Source of the DNA: DASXVX01 sp036504075
Lineage (GTDB): Bacteria > Bacillota > Sulfobacillia > Symbiobacteriales > Symbiobacteriaceae
Assembly (NCBI GenBank): GCA_036504075.1
Contig: DASXVX010000058.1
Coordinates: forward strand, 1-61,395
DNA: 61,395 bases
Reading direction: 5' to 3'
The notes beneath the pieces were generated by a model, which was not told the origin of the DNA, did no database searches, and saw only the letters and a list, made by a program, of their open reading frames with translations. Position 1 is the first letter of the stretch, and every line of letters begins with the position of its first letter. This document shows, one piece after another, positions 7,317-16,167 of the stretch. The position numbers and the translations under genes are program-made.

Positions 7317-8861
7317 ATGAGTCTTGAACTGGAACCGCTATTTACGCATACCGTCAAGAACGAAGAGACGCTCTTGCTTTTCCTGGACCGGCTGGAACAA
7401 CAGTTGAAGTGGGTAGGCACCATTTACGCGCAGATGCAGTTTACGCAGTACCAGACGAAGCTGCGGCCGTCCGGCATGGAAGAGGTGGAAGCCGTTCAGG
7501 CCGGACTCATGACCGAACCCCAGTACCAGGAGGTCGTCGCGAAGTCTCTGGGCAAGGTGGCGGACCCGCTGCTGGCCCGGCGGCTTGAGGCCTGGGACCA
7601 GGCGTTCCGTGCGGCCCGGGTCAGCGCCCGCCCCGAGATTCGCCGGCTGGTGAACGAAATTGGCGACACCATTGTCAAGTTCGGCTACCAGGTCCAGGGG
7701 CGGGAACTGGACCTGGGCGGCGTCCGGAGCGTTCTCCGCCTGGAGCGCGACCGGGAGCGCCGGCGGGCGGCCTGGCTGGCATTTGCCCCGCTCTCCCGGC
7801 AACTGGCCGGGAAGACCCGGGAGCTGTTTCACCTGCGGAACCGGGCGGCCCAGGAGGAAGGCTTCGAGACATACGCACACATGCAGTTGGCCGCCCAGGG
7901 ACTTGGCCTGGAGCAGGTCAAGACGATTCTCGGCGAGTTGGCGGATGCCAGCGACCCGGCCTTCCGGCGGCTGATGGACCGCGGGGCGGAGCGCTGGGGA
8001 TGGCGCCACATCGAGCCCTGGGACGTGAAATTCCTGCTGGACGGCGAGGGGAGCCTGCCGGTCCGCTACTTCCCGCAGTCCGGCATTGTCCAAAGGCTGG
8101 AGGAATGGGGGCAGGACCACGGGTACCCCCTGAACGACCTGGGCATTTCCATCCACCTCATGGACATACCCTACAACGGGCTGACCATGACCATTCACGA
8201 GCGCGATATTCGGATTCTGCAGAACCCGTCCGACGGCTTCAACTATTATGAGACGGCCTTCCACGAGCTGGGACATGCCCTGCATGGCGCGTTTGCCGAT
8301 CCCGGCGCCTACATTTTGCGGCGGGAGCCGTCGGCGTTCAACGAGGGCATGGCGGAGACCATGAGCTACATCACCAGCGAACCGGGCTGGCTGGCCCACA
8401 TGGGCCTGGCGCCGGACGAAGTGGCGGCGGCGGAAAGCCAGGCCATGGGGCCCTGGTTTGCGTACCTCCGGCAGCGGTCGGCCTGGGCGCTCTTTGAGTA
8501 CGAGGCCTACGCCAACCCGGATGGCGACCTGGACGGCGCCATGGCCGGCGTAGAGTCCCGCTTGCTGGGCTGCACGCTGGACACTTCGCCCCGGTGGGCG
8601 GCCGAGCCCAACGCCTGGTTCTCCCGCTACCCGGTCTACTGGCAGAATTACGTCCTGGCGGACGTGGTGGCGAGCCAGATTCACGACGATCTGCTGCGTC
8701 GGTTCGGTTCCGTCTGGCGCAACCCGGACGCGCTGGCGTATATCCGGCAGCAGTACTGGGCGCCGGGCGGCTCCGTCGATTGGCAGGAAAAACTGCGCCG
8801 GGGCACGGGCGAGGGACTCAACACGCGGGCCCTCGTCGCTGACCTCAGCGGTTGCGAATAA
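7317..8861 (+). CDS. M3 family oligoendopeptidase
   Basis: Cytosolic zinc oligopeptidase of the M3 (thimet/PepF) family, 514 aa, within the shorter PepF-related group. The zinc motif is H316-E317-x-x-H320 (FHELGHALHG) and the third ligand Glu lies in SAFNEGMAETMS about 30 residues later; a late Tyr/His-rich segment (SRYPVYWQNYVLAD) helps to bind substrate in this family. ATG 7317 follows AAGAAGG. It comes 40 bases after thiN and before mqnA, on the same strand. It should degrade short peptides. All catalytic residues are present. Confidence 0.9.
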   Translation: MSLELEPLFTHTVKNEETLLLFLDRLEQQLKWVGTIYAQMQFTQYQTKLRPSGMEEVEAVQAGLMTEPQYQEVVAKSLGKVADPLLARRLEAWDQAFRAARVSARPEIRRLVNEIGDTIVKFGYQVQGRELDLGGVRSVLRLERDRERRRAAWLAFAPLSRQLAGKTRELFHLRNRAAQEEGFETYAHMQLAAQGLGLEQVKTILGELADASDPAFRRLMDRGAERWGWRHIEPWDVKFLLDGEGSLPVRYFPQSGIVQRLEEWGQDHGYPLNDLGISIHLMDIPYNGLTMTIHERDIRILQNPSDGFNYYETAFHELGHALHGAFADPGAYILRREPSAFNEGMAETMSYITSEPGWLAHMGLAPDEVAAAESQAMGPWFAYLRQRSAWALFEYEAYANPDGDLDGAMAGVESRLLGCTLDTSPRWAAEPNAWFSRYPVYWQNYVLADVVASQIHDDLLRRFGSVWRNPDALAYIRQQYWAPGGSVDWQEKLRRGTGEGLNTRALVADLSGCE

Positions 8862-8878
8862 AATCGAGGTGAATTTCT

Positions 8879-9790
8879 GTGGCCGATTTGACGTGGCCCG
8901 GCACTTTACTCGCCAACACGCCCGAAGCCGGTGCGACGTGGCGCCTGGGTCCGGTTCGCCTGGGCTACATCGATTACCTGAACTGCCTGCCGGTCTACTA
9001 CGGCATCGAGCAGGGGATCATCAACCTGCCGGTCGCCGTCAAGAAAGGGCCGCCCGCAGAACTGAACCAGCTGTTCGTGCAGGGTGCGCTGGACATCACG
9101 CCGATTTCGTCGATCGAGTATGGCCGCCATGCCGCCGATTCGGTGATTTTGCCGGACCTCTCCATTGCCGCGGACGGGCGGGTCACTTCGGTGTTGATTT
9201 TTACGAAGCGGCCGCTCGCCGAGCTGGACGGCTGCAAGTTTGCCCTGACGAATCACAGCGCCACGTCGGTGGTGCTGACGAAGATCATCATGCAGGAGCG
9301 CTACGGCGTCCGGCCCGAGTACTACGCGGCCCCGCCGGATCCGGTGCAGATGCTGACGGAGGCGGATGCCTGCCTGATCATCGGCGACAACGCCCTGCTG
9401 GCGGCCGCGGACCCGGCGCTGAAAGAGCGTTTCCCGACGCTGCAGATCGTCGACCTGGGCGAAGCGTTCAAGGCGCTCACCGGCGAGATCATGGTCTTCG
9501 CGCTTTGGGTCATCCGGCGGGAGTTCGCCGACCGCAACCCGGACGGCGTCCGACTGGTGGCCAAGCTGTTCCGGGCCAGCCGTGACTACGCCGAGGCGCA
9601 CATGGGCGAACTGGTTGAGGAGGCGCTGCGCCGTCGCAACCTGCCGCGGACGGCGGTGGAGGAGCATTTCCGGCAGATCCGGCATCACTTTACGGAGCCG
9701 TACAAGCGGGGACTCCGGGCTTATTTCGCACTGGCGCTTAAGATCGGAGAGATTAGCGCCGTGCCTGACTTAAACGTGTGGGGGGAATAG
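8879..9790 (+). CDS. mqnA: chorismate dehydratase, futalosine pathway of menaquinone synthesis
   Basis: MqnA removes water from chorismate to give 3-[(1-carboxyvinyl)oxy]benzoate, the first step of the futalosine route. The family opening RLGYIDYLNCLPVYYGI starts only at residue 26; the 25 residues before it are an unusual extension, and a shorter start inside it cannot be excluded. Other signatures are LDITPISSIEYGRHA, LTNHSATSVVLTKI and CLIIGDNAL. The GTG at 8879 follows GAGGTGA. The gene lies five bases ahead of mqnC, so the two steps are encoded together; mqnB, mqnD and mqnE are not in the window. Confidence 0.92.
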   Translation: MADLTWPGTLLANTPEAGATWRLGPVRLGYIDYLNCLPVYYGIEQGIINLPVAVKKGPPAELNQLFVQGALDITPISSIEYGRHAADSVILPDLSIAADGRVTSVLIFTKRPLAELDGCKFALTNHSATSVVLTKIIMQERYGVRPEYYAAPPDPVQMLTEADACLIIGDNALLAAADPALKERFPTLQIVDLGEAFKALTGEIMVFALWVIRREFADRNPDGVRLVAKLFRASRDYAEAHMGELVEEALRRRNLPRTAVEEHFRQIRHHFTEPYKRGLRAYFALALKIGEISAVPDLNVWGE

Positions 9791-9794
9791 GGAC

Positions 9795-10907
9795 TTGACT
9801 ACAACCAGGACTCGCCCCGATATTCGCCCGATTCTGGAGCGGCGGCTTGCCGGCGGCCGTGTGACGCTGGAAGAGGCCGTCACCCTGCTGGAGAGCCACG
9901 ATTTGCTGGCCCTGGGGGCCGCGGCGGACCAGGTCCGGCAGCAGTTGCACCCGACGGACGAGGTCAGCTTCGTGGTCGACCGGAATATCAATTACACCAA
10001 CGTTTGCGTGGCGCAGTGCGGATTTTGTGCGTTCAAGCGCGACGTGGGCGACGGCGAGGGCTACACGCTGGCGGCAGAGGTAATCGATCAGAAGTGCCAG
10101 GAGCTGGTGGACCAGGGCGGCACGCAGGTGCTGCTGCAGGGCGGCCTGAACCCGGCCTTGAAGCTGGACTACTACCAGAACCTGATCAGCCACATTCAGA
10201 CGAAGTTCCCGCAACTGGTGGTGCACGGCTTCTCCCCCGCCGAGATCTTCTACCTGGCGAAAATCTCGCACCTGTCGGTCACGGACTGCCTGAAGGAGCT
10301 GCAGGCAGCGGGCCTGAAGTCGGTCCCGGGCGGCGGCGGCGAGATTCTGGTGGACCGGGTCCGCCGGATCGTCGGCAAGGGCAAAGTGCTGACCGAGCAG
10401 TGGTTCGACGTCATGGAGACGGCCGCAAAGCTGGGCATGAACACCAGCGCCACCATGATGTACGGCCACATTGAAACCAGCGCGGAGCGGGCGGAACATT
10501 TGATCCGCATTCGGGAGAGCGGCGACAAATTCGGCGGCTACGGGGCGTTCATTCACTGGGACTTTCAGCCGGACAACACGCCGCTGGGCCTGGAGGTGGC
10601 GTCGAACCCGGACTGTCACCTGGGCACGGGCCAGGAGTACATGAAGCTGATGGCGGTGGCCCGGCTGGTGTTGGACAACGTGCGGAACCTGCAGTGCTCG
10701 TGGGTCACCCAGGGCCCGAAGCTGGCGCAGGTCGCCCTGCGGTTCGGCGCCAACGACTTCGGCGGCACCATGATGGAGGAGAACGTCGTCTCGGCGGCGG
10801 GGACTACGTACATGGTTACGCCGAAAGAAGCGGTCTACCTGATTAAAGACGCCGGGTTTGCGCCGGTGCAGCGGGATACGTTCTACAACACGATCAGGAC
10901 GTTCTGA
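9795..10907 (+). CDS. mqnC: cyclic dehypoxanthinyl futalosine synthase (radical SAM)
   Basis: Radical SAM enzyme that cyclises dehypoxanthine futalosine in menaquinone synthesis. The [4Fe-4S]-binding C71-x3-C75-x2-C78 lies in INYTNVCVAQCGFCAF, a form typical of MqnC rather than MqnE. Further signatures are QVLLQGGLNP, SVPGGGGEIL, TSATMMYGHIE and FGANDFGGTMMEENV. Length (370 aa) is normal. The start is TTG 9795 behind AATAGGGA, five bases after mqnA. A GC-rich terminator follows at 10915. With mqnA it implies a menaquinone-based respiratory chain. Confidence 0.94.
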   Translation: MTTTRTRPDIRPILERRLAGGRVTLEEAVTLLESHDLLALGAAADQVRQQLHPTDEVSFVVDRNINYTNVCVAQCGFCAFKRDVGDGEGYTLAAEVIDQKCQELVDQGGTQVLLQGGLNPALKLDYYQNLISHIQTKFPQLVVHGFSPAEIFYLAKISHLSVTDCLKELQAAGLKSVPGGGGEILVDRVRRIVGKGKVLTEQWFDVMETAAKLGMNTSATMMYGHIETSAERAEHLIRIRESGDKFGGYGAFIHWDFQPDNTPLGLEVASNPDCHLGTGQEYMKLMAVARLVLDNVRNLQCSWVTQGPKLAQVALRFGANDFGGTMMEENVVSAAGTTYMVTPKEAVYLIKDAGFAPVQRDTFYNTIRTF

Positions 10908-10914
10908 AATAGGT

Positions 10915-10950
10915 GGGCCGGGCCGCTCTTGAAAGCGGTCCGGCCCTTTT
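10915..10950 (+). terminator. intrinsic terminator after mqnC
   Basis: GGGCCGGGCCGCT pairs with AGCGGTCCGGCCC (one G-T pair), followed by TTTT. Just downstream GCCGGAGCGGCCGGC is repeated at 10971 and 11003. An extended -10 (TGG TAAAAT, TAAAAT at 11074-11079) precedes the metzincin gene. Confidence 0.85.
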
Positions 10951-11118
10951 CGCGACTGACTCCGTCAGTCGCCGGAGCGGCCGGCAGACCGCGGCGCCAG
11001 CCGCCGGAGCGGCCGGCGATTTTTCCGGCAGCAGGAACGGCTCCCGGTACTTCCGTGTCCAGGGATACTATGGTAAAATTTTCCTCAGGACACCGAACGG
11101 TCGGGGGGGTCGAGAGGT

Positions 11119-11661
11119 GTGGCAACTTCCGTGCTGAAGGCATCGCTGTCTTTGGGCATCTGCGCCGCGCTGGCTCTGGGGAGGGTTCAGGCAGCAACGA
11201 CAGACTGGAAGCACTATGCCGGCGGCTACGGGAAAACCATCACCTACAAATGGGCGGACGTTGAGTCTGCCTCATACGCCGACAATGTTGATAACGCCGC
11301 CGTCCGGTGGAACACATTTGCCGGCAGCCCGGTCCTGGCGTTCGACAGCAGTCATAGTGCCAACACCTATCAGGTGGGCAACCAGAACTTTGGTTACACC
11401 TGGTACGGTCTCTACACACCGTACACCAACTTTTGGGGGCGAGTCACCAGTTTTCTGATTCAGATCAACGTCTATCAGCTCATGTTAGACGGCTGCGACA
11501 TGGCCGCTGTGGAAAGTTCCATGGCGCATGAAATGGGACACGCATTTGCGCTGGGGGATTTGGAAGACGGCCCCCAGCTGATGAGCCACGGTCGCAATCG
11601 CGACACCACGCTGGGGCCACAGGATGGCGACCAGACCGGCGTGAAGTCCATCTGGAAGTGA
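11119..11661 (+). CDS. secreted matrixin-like metalloprotease
   Basis: A small secreted metzincin (180 aa). A signal peptide covers residues 1-25 (cut near RVQA-AT). The zinc site is H137-E138-x-x-H141 with D147 as third ligand (AHEMGHAFALGD); D in place of the third His and Ala instead of the usual Gly are tolerated variants. LMSHGR about 10 residues later can provide the Met-turn. The mature part is a bare catalytic domain without a long propeptide. GTG 11119 follows GAGAGG. The next gene starts 10 bases downstream and encodes a membrane-anchored protein, so the pair is probably co-expressed. Substrate unknown. Confidence 0.82.
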   Translation: MATSVLKASLSLGICAALALGRVQAATTDWKHYAGGYGKTITYKWADVESASYADNVDNAAVRWNTFAGSPVLAFDSSHSANTYQVGNQNFGYTWYGLYTPYTNFWGRVTSFLIQINVYQLMLDGCDMAAVESSMAHEMGHAFALGDLEDGPQLMSHGRNRDTTLGPQDGDQTGVKSIWK

Positions 11662-11671
11662 GGACTACGGC

Positions 11672-12187
11672 ATGAAACGGGTCAGGGTTTGGGCGGCGGC
11701 GTTGCTTGCAGTCGCCCTGGTTGCCGGTCTGGTCAGGTTATGGCCGAGACGGGTGGAGATGCAGGCGGACTATCCGCACTACGCCTCCGCCCGGCAGATA
11801 GCCCGGCGGGCGGACATCGTGGTGGTGGGCCGGGTGGAGGGCGTGGCGGTCCGGGCCGTATCGGTGGGGGACAAGACGCTGGCCGTCACCGAAGCGTCCG
11901 TCCGCATTCTGGAACCGTTCAAGGGGGAGGGCCTGCCGGCGGTAATCACCGTCAAACAGATGGGCGGCAGGCTTGGCACGGTCACCTATGAAGAGATCGA
12001 CACGGTTCCCTATCAGCCCGGGCAGCGGCTGCTGCTGTTACTGGCCAGAGTCGGCGACGGCCAGTACATGGCGCTGAACCCGGAGCAAGGCTCGCTGCCG
12101 GTGTCGGCCCACGATACGGTTTCGTATGACGGCACCACTTACAGGTTGGCGGACATCAAGGCGCTAATGAACCCGGGCACCCGCTAG
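11672..12187 (+). CDS. membrane-anchored protein of unknown function
   Basis: A 171-residue protein with one N-terminal membrane segment (residues 7-24) and an extracytoplasmic part rich in beta strands (ADIVVVGRVEGVAV, RILEPFKGEGLPAVITVKQMGG, QPGQRLLLLLAR). The pattern of a short beta-barrel with KG/G turns is common in secreted Firmicute proteins, but no family is recognised with confidence. The ATG lies 10 bases after the metzincin stop with GTGAGGA as ribosome site. Its 3' end overlaps that of the convergent R2-like oxidase gene by four bases. A role with the neighbouring protease is only a guess from context. Confidence 0.65.
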   Translation: MKRVRVWAAALLAVALVAGLVRLWPRRVEMQADYPHYASARQIARRADIVVVGRVEGVAVRAVSVGDKTLAVTEASVRILEPFKGEGLPAVITVKQMGGRLGTVTYEEIDTVPYQPGQRLLLLLARVGDGQYMALNPEQGSLPVSAHDTVSYDGTTYRLADIKALMNPGTR

Positions 12188-13074
12188 GTCGGGTCGTCCG
12201 GCGCTTCGAATTCCATGTGTCCGACCTCTTCCACGCTCCGGCCCGCCGCCCGCTCAATGGCCTCCATCCGCCGCTGGAGTTGGCCGGCGGCGTAGGCGAC
12301 CTGGTGGTCCCGGTTCAGGCCGAACGGCATGGACGGGTACAAGTCCCAGTATTCGTCCACCATCGCCAGGGCCGGCAGGAGCAGCTCTTCCGCCCTGGCC
12401 CGAATCACTGGCAGCACATCCGGGTGTTCCGCCACCAGACGGGCGCAGTGGTAGACGCCCCAGGCAATGTGGCGGGATTCGTCGCGCCGGGTGTTCATCA
12501 GGCCTGCGTAGAGCCCCGGCAAGATGTGGTTTCGCTGCAGCACCTGGGAATAGGCATGGTACCCCGTTTCGGCCAGGAGCCCCTCCACGACGATGTTGTA
12601 GGTCACCGCGGCCTCCGCCTGGGCCGCCGGACTCGGGTCATGCGCCAGCCGGTTCATGACTCTGGGGAGTTCCTCCGCGAGAACTCGCCGGTATGTGGGC
12701 GTGAGGAAATGGTGCAGGTCCCGCCGCTCGCCGATGGCGTCCAGGAACCGCCGGAAGAACTCCACGTGCTTGGCCTCTTCGAAGAGGAAGGTGGTCAGGT
12801 ACATCTCCTCTTCCAGGCGGCCTTCCCGCGCGATCACCTGAATCAGCGGCAGCAGGTCTGCGGTGACACTCTCCTCGCCGGCCTGGAACATGGCCGTCTG
12901 CCGCAGGATGACCTCCTGCTGCAAGGGGCTCAGGCGCTGCCAGTCCGCCACGTCCTGGCTGAAGTCGATGGCCGCCGGATCCCAGAACCACCGCTTGGCC
13001 AGGTGATACAGCCGCACGGGCAGAATCTCCTCGCTCAACCCGCCTGCACCGATCGACCGGAACAATTCCCGCAT
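12184..13074 (-). CDS. R2-like ligand-binding oxidase (ribonucleotide reductase R2 fold)
   Basis: Ferritin-like dimetal oxidase of the R2lox group, which assembles a Mn/Fe centre with O2 and binds a fatty-acid-like ligand. Ligands visible: Glu in AGEESV (67/68), E100 and H103 (FEEAKH), E164 (VVEGLLAE), E199 and H202 (DESRH). V70 and Y159 stand where R2lox proteins form a Val-Tyr ether crosslink, which separates it from true NrdB/NrdF. Length 296 aa. ATG 13074 sits about 10 bases after GGAGG. No ribonucleotide reductase large subunit adjoins it. The physiological reaction is unknown in the family. Confidence 0.85.
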   Translation of the reverse strand: MRELFRSIGAGGLSEEILPVRLYHLAKRWFWDPAAIDFSQDVADWQRLSPLQQEVILRQTAMFQAGEESVTADLLPLIQVIAREGRLEEEMYLTTFLFEEAKHVEFFRRFLDAIGERRDLHHFLTPTYRRVLAEELPRVMNRLAHDPSPAAQAEAAVTYNIVVEGLLAETGYHAYSQVLQRNHILPGLYAGLMNTRRDESRHIAWGVYHCARLVAEHPDVLPVIRARAEELLLPALAMVDEYWDLYPSMPFGLNRDHQVAYAAGQLQRRMEAIERAAGRSVEEVGHMEFEAPDDPT

Positions 13075-13166
13075 TGCGCTCACTCCTCCATTCGAAAAGA
13101 TATTGGCCGCGCACTGCCGGATGAACTCCTGCCCGCGGCACTATTCGCCTGGGGCCAAGCTTTTGC

Positions 13167-13180
13167 TACAATATCAATCA
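13167..13180 (+). promoter_or_regulatory. -10 box directly before the HAD phosphatase start
   Basis: TACAAT at 13167-13172 ends 7 bases before the ATG at 13180, and no Shine-Dalgarno sequence lies between, so the transcript may start at or next to the ATG (leaderless). The -35 region (TTCGCC near 13144) is weak. Confidence 0.4.
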
Positions 13181-14013
13181 TGAAGAGAAAACTGTTGGCA
13201 TTGGATTTGGACGGCACCCTGTTGGACCGGGCGGGCCGTCTTCCGGACGACAACCGGCAGGCCGTGGTCCGGGCCCGGGCTGCCGGGCTGGATGTTGTGC
13301 TGGTGACGGGACGGTCCTGGCGGGGGACCCAGGAGTATTACGCGGCGTTGGAATTGACGGGTCCGGCCATTTGCTATCTGGGCGCCCTGGTGGTGGCGGA
13401 TGGGTCGGGACGCATCCTCACCCACCGGCCGCTGGTGCCGGAGGCGTGGGCGCTGCTGCGGGCACTGGCGCTGGCGGAAGGGCTCTCCGTGACCGCCTGC
13501 CTGGGCGCGGACCAGGCGGTGGCGGCGGGGGAGCTGCCGGCGCAGGATTTGATCGCGTTCGACACGGCCTACGCCAACTGCGTGGCCCCGGACTTCACCG
13601 ACTGGGCGGGCTGGAACACCTACACAGAGTTGGCGGCGGACCTGGCGCCATGCCAGGTGGCGCCGACCATGGCCGCCATTTACGGGGACCGGGCCGTCCG
13701 CCGGGTGCTGGAGCTATACCCGGACGGGCTGCCGGCCAGCCAGTACGACTTGACGGACCGCATCGCCGGGGAGACCGTGCTGCACGTCTGGCACGGCTCG
13801 GTGGACAAGGGCCGGGCACTGTCGGACTTCTGCCAGGCCCGGGGGTACCGCCCGGAGGACGTGGTTTCGGTCGGCGATGCGTACATGGACCTCGGCATGA
13901 TTGCGTTCGCCGGGCTGGGAGTGGCGGTGCCCGATGGCGACCCGCGCCTGCAGGCCGCTGCGGACCTGGTGGCGACGCCGCCCGATGTGGTGGACCGGAT
14001 TCTGAAGGAGTGA
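13180..14013 (+). CDS. HAD superfamily hydrolase, Cof-type
   Basis: Cytosolic phosphatase of the Cof/YidA-like (type IIB cap) HAD group, 277 aa, probably acting on sugar phosphates or nucleotide cofactors. Motif I is LALDLDGTLLD with both catalytic Asp, motif II is VLVTGRS, the motif III Lys is in GSVDKGRAL, and motif IV is VSVGDAYMDLGMI (usual GDxxND reads GDAYMD here). The ATG at 13180 has no clear ribosome binding site and lies close behind a -10 box. Its stop precedes the tRNA nucleotidyltransferase start by only six bases, so the two form an operon. Confidence 0.88.
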   Translation: MKRKLLALDLDGTLLDRAGRLPDDNRQAVVRARAAGLDVVLVTGRSWRGTQEYYAALELTGPAICYLGALVVADGSGRILTHRPLVPEAWALLRALALAEGLSVTACLGADQAVAAGELPAQDLIAFDTAYANCVAPDFTDWAGWNTYTELAADLAPCQVAPTMAAIYGDRAVRRVLELYPDGLPASQYDLTDRIAGETVLHVWHGSVDKGRALSDFCQARGYRPEDVVSVGDAYMDLGMIAFAGLGVAVPDGDPRLQAAADLVATPPDVVDRILKE

Positions 14014-14018
14014 GCGGC

Positions 14019-15377
14019 TTGCTCTCACGTCGCCTTGAGCTGGCCTTGAGCCGCCTGGTGCTCTCCCGGCGGCTCCGCCGCGCCGTGCCGCCGGCCGTGC
14101 CGGCGATTCTCCGGCGGCTGTCGGAGAGTGGCTACGGCGCGGTGCTGGTGGGCGGGTGCGTGCGGGACCTGCTTCTGGGGCGGGTGCCCAAGGACTGGGA
14201 CCTGGCGGCGGAAGCCTCCTGTGAGGCGATTCTGTCCGTCTTTCCCGCGGGCAGGGTGATGGGGGTGGCTCGGGGCACTCAGACCGTGCTGCTGGTGCGG
14301 GACCACGTCCCCTATGAGGTGACGCCGTTTCGGGGCGCCACGCTGGCCGAGGACCTGGCGCGGCGGGATTTCACCGTGAACGCGATGGCCCTGGACCCGG
14401 ATGGAAAACTGATCGATCCGCTGGGCGGGCGGCGTGACCTGGCCCGGGGGTTGCTGCGCGGCTGCGGCGACCCGCGGGAGCGGCTGGACGAGGACCCGCT
14501 GCGGATGTTACGGGCGGTGCGGCTGGCGGCCCAGTTGAACTTTGCGCTGGACCCGGACCTGGTCCGGGCGATGGCCGCCATGGCGCCCAGGCTTGCCGGC
14601 GTCGCCCCGGAGCGCATAGGCATGGAGTTCGGGCGCCTGCTGGTGACCGACCGGCCGGCGTGGGGCCTGGAGCGGCTGCGGGAACTGGGGCTGCTAGCAA
14701 GGTTCGCCCCGGAACTCCTGGAGGGCGTAGGCGTGGAGCAAAACCAGTACCACGCCTTCACGGTCTGGGAGCATACGTTGCTGGCTCTGGCCCTGGTGCC
14801 GCCGGAACTGCACCTGCGGCTGGCGGCGCTCCTGCACGATGTGGCCAAGCCCCGGTGCCTTTCGGTGGACTCGCTCGGCAACCGGCACTTCTACCGGCAC
14901 GAGCTGGTGGGCGCCGATGTGGCCGATGCGCTGCTGGAACGGCTCCGCTTCGATGGGGAGAGCCGGAAAAAGGCGGTCCACCTCGTTCGCTACCACATGG
15001 ACCTGTTCGGCGACGGCAGCATGGGCGATGCGGCGGTCCGGCGGATGATCCGCCGCGTCGGGCGGGAGCATATGCCCGACCTGCTGGAACTGCGGCGGGC
15101 CGACCGGTTGGCCTCGGGCACCCGGAAGGGTGATCTGAGCCCGGAGACCGTGGCGTTGCTGGCGCAGGTGGAGCGGGTGCTGAAGGCGGATGCCGCGCTC
15201 CGGGTGGCCGACCTGTCGGTGGACGGCGACGACGTGGTGCGGGCCTTCGGGCGGCCACCGGGACCTTATGTGGGCGAAGTGCTACAGCAGCTTTTGGAAG
15301 AGGTGACTCAGGAGCCGGCGCTAAACGATCGCCTGACCTTGTTGGCCCGGTTGGCCGAACTTGCCGATCTGTGGTAG
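14019..15377 (+). CDS. CCA tRNA nucleotidyltransferase / poly(A) polymerase family with HD domain
   Basis: Class II nucleotidyltransferase that adds or repairs the tRNA 3' CCA end. The head has LVGGCVRDLLLGR and the catalytic KDWDLAAE acidic pair; EDLARRDFTVNAMA, RRDLARGLLRG and DEDPLRMLRAVRLAAQL are the neck and base-recognition motifs. The C-terminal half carries an HD-type site (LLHDVAKP, then RHELVGADVADALL), as in HD-containing bacterial enzymes. TTG 14019 has AAGGAG 8 bases upstream; a GTG at 14010 overlaps the upstream stop and is the alternative. Paralogues can be A-adding or CC-adding only, and this cannot be told from sequence here. Confidence 0.88.
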   Translation: MLSRRLELALSRLVLSRRLRRAVPPAVPAILRRLSESGYGAVLVGGCVRDLLLGRVPKDWDLAAEASCEAILSVFPAGRVMGVARGTQTVLLVRDHVPYEVTPFRGATLAEDLARRDFTVNAMALDPDGKLIDPLGGRRDLARGLLRGCGDPRERLDEDPLRMLRAVRLAAQLNFALDPDLVRAMAAMAPRLAGVAPERIGMEFGRLLVTDRPAWGLERLRELGLLARFAPELLEGVGVEQNQYHAFTVWEHTLLALALVPPELHLRLAALLHDVAKPRCLSVDSLGNRHFYRHELVGADVADALLERLRFDGESRKKAVHLVRYHMDLFGDGSMGDAAVRRMIRRVGREHMPDLLELRRADRLASGTRKGDLSPETVALLAQVERVLKADAALRVADLSVDGDDVVRAFGRPPGPYVGEVLQQLLEEVTQEPALNDRLTLLARLAELADLW

Positions 15378-15414
15378 CATAAGAGCCGAACATTTCGGGG
15401 AGAGGAGGGCTCCT

Positions 15415-16155
15415 TTGTCGCTCACCATCGCACAGATGACTGAAGATATCAGGGCCCGGTGGGATTCGCAGTTTGCGCTGATCGAGAACGAGTTCATCCC
15501 CTGGGCGCGCTGGTACACACCGATCGCCAACGCCAAGGTCGCCCTGATCTCCACCGGCGGCGTCTATCTCAAGAATGGGCTGCATCAGCCTTTCGACGTG
15601 GAAACGGTCACCGGCGACAGTTCGTTCCGGGAGTTTCCGTCCGTGGTCCTCAGCCAGGACCTGGCTCTCGCCCATGGGCGGTACGATATCGCTGCCGCGC
15701 AGGAAGACGTGAACGTCGTCTTCCCGCTGGAGCGGCTGCAGGAGTTGGCCGCCGCCGGGTACATCGGCTCGGTGGCGCCTTTTGCCTGGAGTTTCATGGG
15801 CCACGTGACCCGGCCGGTCAAACTGCTCGCCAACTACGCACCCAGCGTGGCCTACCGGCTGGGGCGCATGGGCGCCGACGTGGCGCTGGTGGTCGCAGTG
15901 GGCGGATTGGTGGATCACCAGACCGCCGCGCTGGTCGCACGGGCGGTGGAACTCGCCGGCGTGCCTACCGTGGTCCTGGGCACCAACCGGGCTGCGCTGG
16001 AGGCGGTCAAGCCTCCGCGGTCCGTGCTGACCGACGGTCCGGAAGCAGCGCCCCTGGGCGCTCCCGGCAACGCCGGCAAGCACCAGCACCTCATCCGCAA
16101 GGTCCTTGAAGCGGCCTGGGAGTTTGAAGCGCCGGGGGCGATTACCGAAATCTGA
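15415..16155 (+). CDS. GrdB/PrdB-like reductase family protein without selenocysteine
   Basis: A 246-residue protein of the glycine/sarcosine/betaine/D-proline reductase subunit B family. The fold signature is YIGSVAPFAWSFMGHVTRP, followed by ADVALVVAVGGL and HQTAALVARAVELAGVPTVVLGT. The true reductases hold a catalytic Sec or Cys; this protein has no Cys or in-frame TGA at all, so a reductase reaction is unlikely. The TTG at 15415 follows GAGGAGGG; ATG 15436 is an alternative. A promoter is plausible at 15351-15380 (TTGGCC, 18 bases, TAGCAT). It is followed after 12 bases by a DUF2007-like gene. Role unknown. Confidence 0.72.
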   Translation: MSLTIAQMTEDIRARWDSQFALIENEFIPWARWYTPIANAKVALISTGGVYLKNGLHQPFDVETVTGDSSFREFPSVVLSQDLALAHGRYDIAAAQEDVNVVFPLERLQELAAAGYIGSVAPFAWSFMGHVTRPVKLLANYAPSVAYRLGRMGADVALVVAVGGLVDHQTAALVARAVELAGVPTVVLGTNRAALEAVKPPRSVLTDGPEAAPLGAPGNAGKHQHLIRKVLEAAWEFEAPGAITEI

Positions 16156-16167
16156 GGAGGGGGCAGC

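Noticed and set aside
10971..11017. two copies of GCCGGAGCGGCCGGC as a repeat family
   Set aside because: Short, GC-only and adjacent to a terminator; most likely local duplication without function.
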